A DNA stretch of 45,754 nucleotides from positions 1 through 45,754 of the forward strand of contig CABZOW010000006.1 in assembly GCA_902527525.1 (NCBI GenBank), written 5' to 3'. The notes below the pieces were generated by a model. That model was given only the letters and a program-made list of their open reading frames with translations, did not search any database and was not told where the DNA came from. The DNA comes from an uncultured Alphaproteobacteria bacterium. GTDB taxonomy: Bacteria > Pseudomonadota > Alphaproteobacteria > HIMB59. This document shows positions 19,648 to 29,807 of the stretch, one piece after another (position 1 is the first letter of the stretch; each line of letters begins with the position of its first letter). Position numbers and translations under genes: made by a program.

Positions 19648-20365
19648 ATCATCTTTGATTAATAATTTTAAAGCACTTTTTTGGGCTTTAATTATTGCTG
19701 GTATAATTAGAACTTTTGCTATTGAGCCATTTAAAATTCCCTCTGGTTCAATGAAACCAAATTTATTAGTAGGTGATTTTTTATTTGTCTCTAAATGGGA
19801 CTACGGCTACTCAAGATATTCATTTCCCTTTGGAATACCCCCTTTCAAAGGAAAAATATTTGAGAGTAATCCTGAAAGGGGTGACGTAATTGTCTTCAAA
19901 CTCCCTGGTCAAGAAAATATAAACTATGTAAAAAGATTAATCGGTTTACCAGGGGAAACTATTAAGGTTATAAACGGTGAAGTTTATATTAAGTCAAATA
20001 ATTCAAAAGAATTTGAAATGTTAAATCAATTCGATGATGGGTTTTTTTTTGATGATCAGTATAAAAAAGATATTCAGCAGTTAATAGAAAATGAATATAA
20101 AATATTAAATATTACTGATAACGGACCACTCGACTACACTCCAGAATACCAAATTCCTAAAGACAAATTCTTTTTTATGGGTGACAACAGAGATAATTCA
20201 TCTGACAGCAGAGTTCTCAGTGGGGTAGGTTTTGTTCCCAAAGTAAACATAATAGGAAAAGTTTGGTTTATTTGGTTTTCAGTTGATACAGATTTTTCAA
20301 TTTCAAAATTTTGGAATTTACCTCTACATATTAGGTATGATAGGATGTTTAATATCATCAAATAA
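19634..20365 (+). CDS. lepB: Signal peptidase I, TTG start
   Basis: IPSGSMKPNLLVGDFLFVSK; YVKRLIGLPGE; FFMGDNRDNSSDSR. Confidence 0.96.
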   Translation: MSKIKSSLINNFKALFWALIIAGIIRTFAIEPFKIPSGSMKPNLLVGDFLFVSKWDYGYSRYSFPFGIPPFKGKIFESNPERGDVIVFKLPGQENINYVKRLIGLPGETIKVINGEVYIKSNNSKEFEMLNQFDDGFFFDDQYKKDIQQLIENEYKILNITDNGPLDYTPEYQIPKDKFFFMGDNRDNSSDSRVLSGVGFVPKVNIIGKVWFIWFSVDTDFSISKFWNLPLHIRYDRMFNIIK

Positions 20366-20370
20366 ATATT

Positions 20371-21024
20371 TTGAATAAAACACAAATTTTCAAAACTCTT
20401 AAAAGCCTTAAGGGCTTCGATAAAAGTTTACAACATGATAGTTTTGAAAAATCAAAAAAAAATTCTGATAAACCATTTCAAAAATATGAGTTCTTAGGAG
20501 ATAGGGTTTTAGGTTTAGTAATATCAGAATATTTGATAACTACTTTCTCTCATAATACACTGGATGAAATTTCAAGAAGATTTATTCATCTTGTAAATAC
20601 AAATACACTAGCCAAAATATTTAAAAAAAATGACTTAGCTGATGTTTTTAAACATCAGCTTGACCCCAACTCAAATAAAAATTCTGTATTCGCTGATGCT
20701 CTTGAGTCTTTAATTGGATTTGCATACACGAGAATAGGTTTAGATTTTTCAAAAGAATTAATAATGGAATTATGGCAAGATGAATTAGATACTCTTCCTC
20801 AAAAAGATCCTAAAACATTTATACAAGAATATTGTCAAAAAAAATATAAAATTATTCCTGATTATAATCTTATTGAAGAAGCTGGCACAAAACATAAACC
20901 TAAATTTTTAGTGTCTCTAAAAATTAATGACAACGAAGTAGAGGCAGAGGGAATTTCTAAACAAAAAGCAGAAATTTTAGCAGCAAAAAAAATGATTAAG
21001 ATCATCAATAACTTGAATAAATAA
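20371..21024 (+). CDS. rnc: Ribonuclease III, TTG start
   Basis: YEFLGDRVLGLVISE signature; FADALESLIG; C-terminal dsRBD. Confidence 0.95.
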   Translation: MNKTQIFKTLKSLKGFDKSLQHDSFEKSKKNSDKPFQKYEFLGDRVLGLVISEYLITTFSHNTLDEISRRFIHLVNTNTLAKIFKKNDLADVFKHQLDPNSNKNSVFADALESLIGFAYTRIGLDFSKELIMELWQDELDTLPQKDPKTFIQEYCQKKYKIIPDYNLIEEAGTKHKPKFLVSLKINDNEVEAEGISKQKAEILAAKKMIKIINNLNK

Positions 21025-21028
21025 TTAA

Positions 21029-21661
21029 TTGTATAAAACTGAAGCTATAGTAACAAAAGTAGAAAATTTTAAAGAAAATCATTTAAGTGTTTCATTTTAT
21101 TCTACTGAGCACGGCCAAAAATCTCTTGTTGTATTTGGTGGAAAGTCCAAAAAAAAAAGTACTGATTATGTTAAGGGTGGATTTAATAATATTGAATTTG
21201 ATAGCAATAATGTTTGCCTTTCCTCCACATCTATTAATTCTTTTAAATGGTTTTTATTTTCAAAATATGAGCTAAAGGTGATCGATTATTTTTGCTTTTT
21301 AATAAATAAGTTACTTTTTTTAGCTGATCAAAATTCTAATGTTATAAATTATTATTTGCTATTAATGTCTAAAATGAATGAAAGGTCTAATTATCTCTCA
21401 GAGCTATTATTACTGGAGCTTGAAATCTTAAAAACCTCAGGCTATCAACCTGATTTCAATCAAAGTGTTTTAGAAAAAATATTTAATAGTAATAATATGA
21501 GTAATTTGCGAACTAATGAGGATATTTACGAATATTTGAAAATTAATAAAGATCACCAATCGGTATTTTTTGATTTTATGAGCAGAATAGTCAACAGAGT
21601 ATTGATTAATTTGAATATTAATTTACCTTTTTCTAGAAATGAAGTTGCCAAGAAAAATTGA
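21029..21661 (+). CDS. recO: DNA repair protein RecO (short), TTG start
   Basis: N-terminal TEAIVTKVENFKENHLSVSFYSTEHGQKSLVVFGGKS; position after rnc. Confidence 0.8.
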   Translation: MYKTEAIVTKVENFKENHLSVSFYSTEHGQKSLVVFGGKSKKKSTDYVKGGFNNIEFDSNNVCLSSTSINSFKWFLFSKYELKVIDYFCFLINKLLFLADQNSNVINYYLLLMSKMNERSNYLSELLLLELEILKTSGYQPDFNQSVLEKIFNSNNMSNLRTNEDIYEYLKINKDHQSVFFDFMSRIVNRVLINLNINLPFSRNEVAKKN

Positions 21662-22079
21662 AACAATCTACATAGCCTCAGATCATGCAGGTTTTAGGTT
21701 AAAATCATTTATTATCAAAGAATACCTTGGCAAAAAAAAATGTAATTTTGTAGATTTAGGGACAAATTCAGATAAATCCGTTGATTATCCAAAATTTGCA
21801 AAAACATTATGTAAAAATATCAATAAATCCAGCATGGGTATCTTGATCTGTGGTTCAGGAATAGGAGTAAGTATAAGTGCAAATAGGCATAAGCACATCA
21901 GAGCTTCACTTTGTCATAATGCACAAACAGCAAAAATGACAAGAAAACACAATGATAGTAATGTTATTTGTTTAAAAGGAAGATCTTTTGTAAAAAAAAA
22001 TATTTTTGCTATGCTCAACGCTTATTTTAAAACAGAATTTGACAAAGGCAGACATTTAAGGAGAATATCGCAAATATGA
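21639..22079 (+). CDS. rpiB: Ribose 5-phosphate isomerase B
   Basis: [39 protein letters not shown]. Confidence 0.95.
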   Translation: MKLPRKIETIYIASDHAGFRLKSFIIKEYLGKKKCNFVDLGTNSDKSVDYPKFAKTLCKNINKSSMGILICGSGIGVSISANRHKHIRASLCHNAQTAKMTRKHNDSNVICLKGRSFVKKNIFAMLNAYFKTEFDKGRHLRRISQI

Positions 22080-23350
22080 CACTCAGTGAGAATTTTTTTT
22101 CTAGTAACTTAGAACACGCAGATAAAGACTTATACCAAAGTATTTCAAAGGAACTATCAAGACAACAAAATCAAATTGAATTAATAGCTTCTGAAAACAT
22201 TGTTTCTAAAGCTGTTCTTGAAGCTCAAGGTTCCATCATGACTAATAAATATGCTGAGGGTTATAGTGCTAAAAGATATTACGGTGGATGTGAGTTTGTA
22301 GATATAGCTGAAAATCTTGCTATCGACCGTTTAAAAGAATTATATGGTTGCAATTATGCCAATGTCCAACCTCACTCAGGTGCTCAAGCTAACCAAGCTG
22401 TTTTTCTAGCGTTAATTAAACCTGGAGACACAATCTTAGGAATGTCTTTAGACGCTGGTGGACACTTAACTCACGGCTCACGACCTAATCAATCTGGAAA
22501 ATATTTTAATGCTATTCAGTATGGCATTAAACCAGAAACCTCTCTAATAGATTATGATGAAGTAGAACGTTTAGCAGTCGAACATAAGCCTAGCATGATA
22601 ATCGCCGGTGGCTCCGCTTACCCAAGAAATATTGATTTTAAAAAATTCAGGGAGATTGCTGATAAAGTTGGATCATACCTACTAGTTGACATGGCTCACT
22701 ATTCTGGTCTTGTCGCGGCAAAAGAATACCCAGATCCATTGCCACACGCACACGTGGTCACATCAACTACCCATAAGACAATAAGAGGACCAAGAGGGGG
22801 AATGATACTTTCTAATGACCTAGATCTTGGAAAGAAGTTTAATAGTTCAGTTTTCCCCGGTTTACAAGGCGGACCTTTAATGCATGTCATTGCAGCCAAA
22901 GCAGTTGCTTTTGGAGAAGCTCTTCAACCTGAGTTTAAAAGCTATATTCAACAAGTCAAAAAGAATGCCTCAATTCTTGGTGAAGTACTTATGTCAAATG
23001 GAATAGATATCGTTACCGGTGGCACAGATTCTCACATGGTCTTAGTAGATTTAAGATCAAAAAATGTAACTGGTAAAGATGCTGAAGAAAGCTTAGAGAG
23101 AGCTGGAATGACATGTAACAAAAATGGTGTTGCAAATGACCCAAATCCCCCAACTATTACATCAGGTATTAGATTAGGATCTCCAGCTGCAACAACAAGA
23201 GGTTTCAAAGAAGAAGAGTTTAAATTCATTGGAGAAAAAATTTCAACAATTATTAATAATCTATCTGTATCTAATTCTGATATTTCTATGCTTGAAAGTT
23301 CTATTAATAAAGAAGTTCAGGACCTTTGCTCTAAGTATCCAATTTATTAG
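22076..23350 (+). CDS. glyA: Serine hydroxymethyltransferase
   Basis: [44 protein letters not shown]. Confidence 0.98.
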   Translation: MTLSENFFSSNLEHADKDLYQSISKELSRQQNQIELIASENIVSKAVLEAQGSIMTNKYAEGYSAKRYYGGCEFVDIAENLAIDRLKELYGCNYANVQPHSGAQANQAVFLALIKPGDTILGMSLDAGGHLTHGSRPNQSGKYFNAIQYGIKPETSLIDYDEVERLAVEHKPSMIIAGGSAYPRNIDFKKFREIADKVGSYLLVDMAHYSGLVAAKEYPDPLPHAHVVTSTTHKTIRGPRGGMILSNDLDLGKKFNSSVFPGLQGGPLMHVIAAKAVAFGEALQPEFKSYIQQVKKNASILGEVLMSNGIDIVTGGTDSHMVLVDLRSKNVTGKDAEESLERAGMTCNKNGVANDPNPPTITSGIRLGSPAATTRGFKEEEFKFIGEKISTIINNLSVSNSDISMLESSINKEVQDLCSKYPIY

Positions 23351-23355
23351 ACCTG

Positions 23356-23814
23356 ATGAAATGTCCTTTTTGTATTGACAAAAACAAAGAGACATCTGTT
23401 TTAGACTCAAGACCATCGGAAAATGGATCTGTTATAAGAAGAAGAAGAATTTGTATAGATTGTAGAGGCAGGTTTACTACTCATGAAAGAATTCAGTTTA
23501 GAGAGATAGTAGTTGTTAAAAAAGATGGTGATAAAGTAAATTTCGATAGAGACAAAATAGCAAAGTCAGTTGAATTAGCACTACGCAAAAGACCTGTAGA
23601 TACAGACACTAAAGAAAAATTAATTTCAAGAATTGTAAATGATGTTGAGGGTATGGGTGAAAACGAAATTAGTTCTAATGTAATTGGTGAGTCTGTTATG
23701 AAAGCTCTATTTTTAATTGATAAGGTTGCCTATGTAAGATTTGCTTCTGTCTATAGAGACTTCCGTGAGACTAAAGATTTTGAGCAGTTTTTAGACACAA
23801 TAGACGAAAAGTAA
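23356..23814 (+). CDS. nrdR: Transcriptional repressor NrdR
   Basis: MKCPFC...VLDSRPSENGSVIRRRRICIDCRGRFTTHERI zinc ribbon + ATP-cone. Confidence 0.97.
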   Translation: MKCPFCIDKNKETSVLDSRPSENGSVIRRRRICIDCRGRFTTHERIQFREIVVVKKDGDKVNFDRDKIAKSVELALRKRPVDTDTKEKLISRIVNDVEGMGENEISSNVIGESVMKALFLIDKVAYVRFASVYRDFRETKDFEQFLDTIDEK

Positions 23815-23816
23815 AT

Positions 23817-24806
23817 TTGGTTAGTCAAAATCACCTTAATTATCTTCAAAGTGTAAATAATTTATCAATTAGAAATATTGGACTAACAGGAAAAAACCCT
23901 TCAGTTGCATGTCTGATTGTAGATTACTCTAAATCATCAAAAGGGATAATCCTTAGTTATGGTTTAACTTCAAAAAATGGTAGACCTCATGCAGAAATTA
24001 ATGCTTTAAAAAAAATATCAAGTAATAAAATAAATAACAATACCGTCATGTACATTAGCTTAGAACCTTGTTTTAAAAAAAGTAGCTGTTGTGCTAAAGC
24101 TATTGTTAAAGCTGGTATTAAAAAAGTTTTTATCAGTTCATTAGATCCAAATCCAAATATAAAAGGTAAGGGAATTGATTTTTTAAAAAAACAAAAGATA
24201 AAAGTTTTTCATTCATTAAAATCGACAGATAGATTTAAGATAATTAATAAATTTTTTTACACTCGTAAAACTTTAAATAGACCCTTCATTACTCTTAAAA
24301 TCGCAATCTCAAAAAATGGGTTTAGTAAAAGCCCAACTCATAAAAATATAACTTCTCATCAAACTCAATATTTTATGCATAGTCAAAGATTGTCTCATGA
24401 CGCTATTGGTGTTGGTATAAACACAGTGTTAGATGATAAGCCAAAATTAACATGTAGATTACAAGGTGTTTCAAAAAATATTACAAAATTAATATTCTCA
24501 AATAAAGAGATTAAATTTAAGAATTATAAGTTGATTATAGTTGACTATAAAAAAACAGTTACTGAAAATTTCTCCTTATTTAAAAAATTGAAAACTCAAT
24601 CTATCCTTATCGAAGGTGGACTTAATACTTTTAAATACTTTCTTAATTGTAATTTATTTGATGAGGTTATAGTCTGCCAATCAAATATGACTATAAAAAA
24701 TGCAAGTAAAAAATATTTTTTATCAATGAAATCAATAACAAATAATCTCACATTAAAGTCCTCTTTAAAGTATGGAGAGGATATGATTTATAAATTTACA
24801 AACTAA
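23817..24806 (+). CDS. ribD: Bifunctional riboflavin biosynthesis deaminase/reductase RibD, TTG start
   Basis: GRPHAEINAL, ISLEPCFKKSSCCAKAI deaminase region; C-terminal reductase LSHDAIGVGINTVLDDKPKLTCR. Confidence 0.9.
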   Translation: MVSQNHLNYLQSVNNLSIRNIGLTGKNPSVACLIVDYSKSSKGIILSYGLTSKNGRPHAEINALKKISSNKINNNTVMYISLEPCFKKSSCCAKAIVKAGIKKVFISSLDPNPNIKGKGIDFLKKQKIKVFHSLKSTDRFKIINKFFYTRKTLNRPFITLKIAISKNGFSKSPTHKNITSHQTQYFMHSQRLSHDAIGVGINTVLDDKPKLTCRLQGVSKNITKLIFSNKEIKFKNYKLIIVDYKKTVTENFSLFKKLKTQSILIEGGLNTFKYFLNCNLFDEVIVCQSNMTIKNASKKYFLSMKSITNNLTLKSSLKYGEDMIYKFTN

Positions 24807-25384
24807 TGTTTAGTGGAATAATTCAATCTCAAGGTAAAATCAAAAAATTGACAAGAGAAGAGAAGTCGTTAGTGGTTGAAATCCAATCTTCATTAAAAGG
24901 ATATAAGTTAGGTTCTTCAATAAATTGTTCTGGAATTTGTTTAACAGTTACATCAATAAAAAAAAATACTTTTAAAGCAGATATTTCATATGAAACAATG
25001 AATAAAACCAATGCTAAATATTGGAAAGTTGGAAAAAAAATAAACTTAGAAAAATCTTTAAAAGTTGGTGATGAGATTTCTGGTCATTTTGTATTTGGTC
25101 ATATTGATACGACTTGCTCTGTTGAAAAATTATATAAAATTGGAAGTAGTTGGTTTTTATCTTTTATTTTTCCAAAAAATCTTAAAAAATTTATAGTTCA
25201 AAAAGGGTCAATATCTTTAAATGGTATTTCTCTTACAATAAATAATGTTAAAACAAATAAATGTCATTGTATGATCATCCCTCATACCTATAAACATACA
25301 GATATCAATACATATAAGAAAAATGAAATTTTAAATCTTGAAGTCGATATGCTAGCAAGATACGCTCACTCCTCAAAAACATAG
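24806..25384 (+). CDS. ribE: Riboflavin synthase alpha subunit
   Basis: MFSGIIQSQG; NCSGICLTV; GSISLNGISLTI duplicated lumazine-binding domains. Confidence 0.94.
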   Translation: MFSGIIQSQGKIKKLTREEKSLVVEIQSSLKGYKLGSSINCSGICLTVTSIKKNTFKADISYETMNKTNAKYWKVGKKINLEKSLKVGDEISGHFVFGHIDTTCSVEKLYKIGSSWFLSFIFPKNLKKFIVQKGSISLNGISLTINNVKTNKCHCMIIPHTYKHTDINTYKKNEILNLEVDMLARYAHSSKT

Positions 25385-25396
25385 GTTGTTAAATTA

Positions 25397-26470
25397 ATGT
25401 CAGATTTTACAAATATCGAAAATATTATAGATGATGCTCGTAATGGTAAAATGTATATTCTAGTTGATAGTGAAGATAGAGAAAATGAAGGTGATTTAAT
25501 TATACCTGCCTCTCTTTGCAAGCCAGAACATATTAATTTCATGGCAACCTACGGTAGAGGATTAATTTGTCTTTCTATATCAGAGACCAGAGCTGATGAA
25601 TTAAAACTGCCTTTAATGAATCCAGATAATTGGAAGAAGAAGACCACAGCATTCACCATTTCAATTGAGTCTAGTACCAACATCACAACAGGTATTTCTG
25701 CATTTGATAGAGCAGAAACAGTGAGTGCAGCAATAAATCCAAATTTTAAACAAGGAGATATTGTTAGTCCAGGACACGTATTTCCTCTAATTGCTTGGGA
25801 CGGAGGTGTGCTAACAAGGGCAGGTCATACGGAAGCTGCTGTAGACATATCTAGACTAGCTGGATTAAATGACTCTGCTGTGATTTGTGAGATCATGAAC
25901 GATGATGGTAGTATGGCAAGAGTTCCAGACCTAATACCTTATGCAAAAAAACATGCCATAAATATAGGTACTATCCAAGACTTGATCGCGTATAGAATTA
26001 AAAACGACTTACTCATAAAAAAAATTCCTGAAAAGCAACACCAAATTAAAAATATTTACTCAGATGTTTTTGAATTCAATGTATTTGAAAATACCATTGA
26101 TGGATTACACCACGCAACTTTACACATAGGAGATTTATCCAACCAAGACAGCGTAATGACAAGAGTTCATCCTGTTCAAGGCTTTGATGATATAATTATG
26201 AATTTTAATAATCCAAAAACAAAAGACTTACATGCCTCAATTGAAAAAATAAAATCTCATGGATCTGGAATAATAGTACTCATTAATAATCCAATACTGG
26301 GAGATCTTGGAAAATTATCAAATGATGAAAAAGTAAAATACTACGGTTTAGGTGCTCAAATACTTAAAAATTTCTCAATTAATAATATTTCTGTTTTGTC
26401 TAACTCACTTGGAGAAGATTTAGATTTAGGAATTTATGGATTAAAAGTAAATAAGATAGAGAGTCTTTAA
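25397..26470 (+). CDS. ribB: 3,4-dihydroxy-2-butanone-4-phosphate synthase fused to a degenerate GTP cyclohydrolase II-like domain (RibBX-type)
   Basis: DSEDRENEGDLIIPA, TGISAFDRAETV, GHVFPLIA.DGGVLTRAGHTEA; C-terminal domain lacks the GCHII cysteines. Confidence 0.92.
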   Translation: MSDFTNIENIIDDARNGKMYILVDSEDRENEGDLIIPASLCKPEHINFMATYGRGLICLSISETRADELKLPLMNPDNWKKKTTAFTISIESSTNITTGISAFDRAETVSAAINPNFKQGDIVSPGHVFPLIAWDGGVLTRAGHTEAAVDISRLAGLNDSAVICEIMNDDGSMARVPDLIPYAKKHAINIGTIQDLIAYRIKNDLLIKKIPEKQHQIKNIYSDVFEFNVFENTIDGLHHATLHIGDLSNQDSVMTRVHPVQGFDDIIMNFNNPKTKDLHASIEKIKSHGSGIIVLINNPILGDLGKLSNDEKVKYYGLGAQILKNFSINNISVLSNSLGEDLDLGIYGLKVNKIESL

Positions 26471-26472
26471 CC

Positions 26473-26901
26473 TTGAATAAATCAAAATTAAATATAAAGA
26501 TCATTGTTGCCGATTATTATAAAGAAATAACAAATCCATTAACAAAATCTTGTATTAAATTCTTAGAAAAGAATAATCTCAAATACAAAATTTTAATAGT
26601 TCCTGGTGTTTATGAAATACCTCAAATGATAAAATGGAAAATAAAACCAAATAACTATAATTTATTTATTGCTCTTGGATGTGTTATTAAGGGTCAAACT
26701 TATCATTTTGAAGTTATATCTGACTCTGTTGGAAAGGCCCTTTTAGATATTGTAAATCAAAATAAAACTACTCTTATATCTAATGGAATAATCAATGCAT
26801 ACAACAAGCCCCAAGCTTTAAAAAGATCAAAAAATGATAAAAAAAATAAAGGGCATGAAGCAGCAAGTGCAATGGTTAAAATGATTAAATGCTTAATTTA
26901 A
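26473..26901 (+). CDS. ribH: 6,7-dimethyl-8-ribityllumazine synthase, TTG start
   Basis: VPGVYEIPQMIK, ALGCVIKGQTYHFEVI, motifs plus operon position. Confidence 0.92.
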   Translation: MNKSKLNIKIIVADYYKEITNPLTKSCIKFLEKNNLKYKILIVPGVYEIPQMIKWKIKPNNYNLFIALGCVIKGQTYHFEVISDSVGKALLDIVNQNKTTLISNGIINAYNKPQALKRSKNDKKNKGHEAASAMVKMIKCLI

Positions 26902-27275
26902 ATAAAAATACTAGACTATTTTTTTTTCAATTTATATTTCAAAGAAATTATTCCTCTGACTTTGAGTTAGATGAATTCATTAAACAAAATATTAAAAAAA
27001 GACCCTTTAACAAAAAAAAATTATTTTCTTTAAATGATAGCTTTAACACTAATCTTGAGAAAATTAAGGGTTTGATAGATTCTAAAATTTTAGAAAAAAC
27101 GAACAAAATAACTGTTTTTCTACTTTATGCTTTTTGTTCTGAATATCTCTTAAATAAGAAGAAAAAAAAGATATTAATGAGTGAATATATCAATCTTTCT
27201 AAGGATTTTCTTACGCAAGAAGAGGTAAAATACTTCAATTATTTGTTAGATGATGCCTCTAAAAAAGCACCTTGA
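26889..27275 (+). CDS. nusB: Transcription antitermination factor NusB (divergent)
   Basis: Position after ribH; N-terminal RLFFFQFIFQRNYSS; weakly conserved remainder. Confidence 0.65.
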   Translation: MLNLNKNTRLFFFQFIFQRNYSSDFELDEFIKQNIKKRPFNKKKLFSLNDSFNTNLEKIKGLIDSKILEKTNKITVFLLYAFCSEYLLNKKKKKILMSEYINLSKDFLTQEEVKYFNYLLDDASKKAP

Positions 27276-27306
27276 AAATAAAATAGAAATAGATTAACAA
27301 CTTACC

Positions 27307-29430
27307 ATGTCTCAAATACAGTACTTACAAATAGTAATATTTGCTGCAATAGCGGCAATTGCTTTCGGAATATTCACAACTAATAAAATTCTAAGTTTGC
27401 CTAAGGGCACAAAAAAAATGACAACAATTTCTAGTGCCATTCAAGAAGGAGCTAAAGCTTATCTTAACCGTCAATACACAACTATAGCAATTGTAGGTAT
27501 TGTTATATTTTTTGCATTCTTTTTAATTCCATTTAAACATATTTATGATGTACCTGTTGGTTTTTTGATTGGTGCAGTTTTGTCAGGCCTTGCTGGTTAT
27601 ATTGGCATGAATGTCTCTGTGAGAGCAAATGTAATAACAGCTCAAGCAGCAAGCTCCTCTCTAAAAAAAGGTCTTTATGTAGCTTTCAATGCAGGAGCAG
27701 TAACAGGATTGTTAGTTGTCGGACTGGCTTTAGCAGGTATAGCAGGATATTTTATGATTCTATATTATGGATTTGAAAGAACAGGAAGAGAACTTATAGA
27801 ACCGTTAGTTGCTCTTGGTTTTGGATCCTCATTAATTTCCATATTTGCAAGATTGGGGGGTGGAATTTTTACAAAAGGTGCAGACGTTGGAGCTGATCTG
27901 GTTGGAAAAGTAGAAAAAAATATTCCAGAGGATGACCCAAGAAACCCAGCAGTAATAGCAGATAACGTTGGAGATAACGTTGGAGATTGTGCAGGTATGG
28001 CAGCAGACTTATTCGAAACTTATGTTGTCTCAATTGTTGCAACAATGGTTCTAGCTATTATTTTTCAAGGAACAGTTAGTGAACTAACTATTTATCCGTT
28101 ATTAATCGCAGGCTCTAGTATTTTAGCATCTATTATTGGCTCACAGTTTGTATCAATATCCACTCCTAAATCTTCAATTATGGGAGCATTGTACAAAGGT
28201 TTTTTCATGACATTATTTATTTCTGTAATTTTATTTGCACTTATCACTCAATATTCAATTGGCTTTGATCAATTTTTCCAATTAGGAAATAAATGGTACA
28301 ATGGAATGGATTTATTTCTTTGTGCGGTTTACGGATTAGTAATAACTTTGGCACTTGTTTTCATCACAGAATATTACACTAGTACTGAATATAGACCTGT
28401 AAAAAGCGTTGCTGAAGCATCTCAAACTGGTCATGCTACAAATATTATTCAAGGACTAGCTATGGGGATGGAGTCTACAGCAATACCTGTTCTAATTATC
28501 TGTGCTGGAATAGGCTTAACTTTTTCAACTGCTGGACTTTTTGGTATAGCAATCGCAGTTACTTCAATGTTGGCTCTTGCCGGAATGGTAGTTGCTCTAG
28601 ACGCATACGGGCCTGTTACAGATAATGCAGGTGGTATTGCTGAAATGTCAGGTTTGAATAAGAGAGTTAGAGAAAGAACAGATGCTCTAGATGCTGTTGG
28701 AAATACTACAAAAGCTGTAACCAAAGGATACGCTATTGGCTCTGCTGGGTTGGGTGCATTAGTTTTATTTGCTGCATATACAGAAGACTTAAAATTCTTT
28801 AATCAAGAAACAGGAAACAATGCTTTCGATGTATCTTTTGATCTTTCAGAACCTTATGTGATAATTGGATTATTATTAGGTGGGCTACTTCCTTTTTTAT
28901 TTAGTGCTTTAAGTATGACCGCAGTAGGAAGAGCAGCTGGTTCAGTTGTTTTAGAGGTTAGACAGCAGTTTAAAGAAAAAAAGGGAATAATGTCTGGTAA
29001 GGAAAAACCTGACTATGGCAGGTGTGTTGATATACTTACAAAAGCAGCCATTAAAGAGATGATCATTCCATCTTTATTACCCGTACTTTCTCCGGTTATT
29101 ATTTTCTTTGGTGTTTACTCCCTTACAGGAAGCGTTAATACTGCCTTTCAAGCACTTGGAGCTCTTTTAATTGGAGTTATTATCACTGGTTTCTTCGTAG
29201 CTATATCAATGACCGCAGGTGGTGGTGCATGGGATAATGCAAAAAAATATATTGAAGATGGTAATTTAGGTGGAAAAGGTAGCGAAACTCACAAGGCTTC
29301 TGTTACAGGAGATACTGTAGGCGATCCTTATAAAGATACCGCAGGCCCAGCTGTTAACCCAATGATTAAAATAACAAATATTGTATCAATACTATTGTTA
29401 TCAATAGTTGTTCACCTAAACATTATTTAA
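27307..29430 (+). CDS. hppA: Membrane-bound proton/sodium-translocating pyrophosphatase
   Basis: [47 protein letters not shown]; many TM helices; C-terminal [21 protein letters not shown]. Confidence 0.98.
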   Translation: MSQIQYLQIVIFAAIAAIAFGIFTTNKILSLPKGTKKMTTISSAIQEGAKAYLNRQYTTIAIVGIVIFFAFFLIPFKHIYDVPVGFLIGAVLSGLAGYIGMNVSVRANVITAQAASSSLKKGLYVAFNAGAVTGLLVVGLALAGIAGYFMILYYGFERTGRELIEPLVALGFGSSLISIFARLGGGIFTKGADVGADLVGKVEKNIPEDDPRNPAVIADNVGDNVGDCAGMAADLFETYVVSIVATMVLAIIFQGTVSELTIYPLLIAGSSILASIIGSQFVSISTPKSSIMGALYKGFFMTLFISVILFALITQYSIGFDQFFQLGNKWYNGMDLFLCAVYGLVITLALVFITEYYTSTEYRPVKSVAEASQTGHATNIIQGLAMGMESTAIPVLIICAGIGLTFSTAGLFGIAIAVTSMLALAGMVVALDAYGPVTDNAGGIAEMSGLNKRVRERTDALDAVGNTTKAVTKGYAIGSAGLGALVLFAAYTEDLKFFNQETGNNAFDVSFDLSEPYVIIGLLLGGLLPFLFSALSMTAVGRAAGSVVLEVRQQFKEKKGIMSGKEKPDYGRCVDILTKAAIKEMIIPSLLPVLSPVIIFFGVYSLTGSVNTAFQALGALLIGVIITGFFVAISMTAGGGAWDNAKKYIEDGNLGGKGSETHKASVTGDTVGDPYKDTAGPAVNPMIKITNIVSILLLSIVVHLNII

Positions 29431-29759
29431 TTTAAGTCAATTTCTTCAACGGACCTTAAAATATTATTTTCAAATTTTAGTTTTAAGGTCTTGTTGTAGA
29501 CAGTTTGCTTGAAAGCAGCTATTCCTTTTTTTTTATCGGCTCTATAAATCCACAAATTTTCAAGGTTTTCTTTTATTAAAGGGGGACCAATAATAGTTAT
29601 TATATCTTCTTTTGAGTAATCTATTTTTTGATAATTTTCTTTGATTTCATTAAGACTATTTTCTGAAATACCAGAAAAATAGACATCTTTTGAGCAAGAA
29701 AATAAAATTATTGAGCACATAAGGGCTAAAAGAGTTTTATGAATTTTTAAAATATTCAC
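29427..29759 (-). CDS. bamE: BamE/SmpA-family outer membrane assembly lipoprotein
   Basis: Signal peptide with lipobox [20 protein letters not shown] pattern of the SmpA/OmlA fold. Confidence 0.75.
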   Translation of the reverse strand: MNILKIHKTLLALMCSIILFSCSKDVYFSGISENSLNEIKENYQKIDYSKEDIITIIGPPLIKENLENLWIYRADKKKGIAAFKQTVYNKTLKLKFENNILRSVEEIDLN

Positions 29760-29807
29760 AATAAAAACAAATAAGGTATAAGTTTCTCTAAAGCAATAAA
29801 AACATAT

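Noticed and set aside
27960-27990. Tandem repeat GATAACGTTGGAGATAACGTTGGA
   Set aside because: Encodes the conserved DNVGDNVGD catalytic motif of membrane pyrophosphatases; explained by hppA function.
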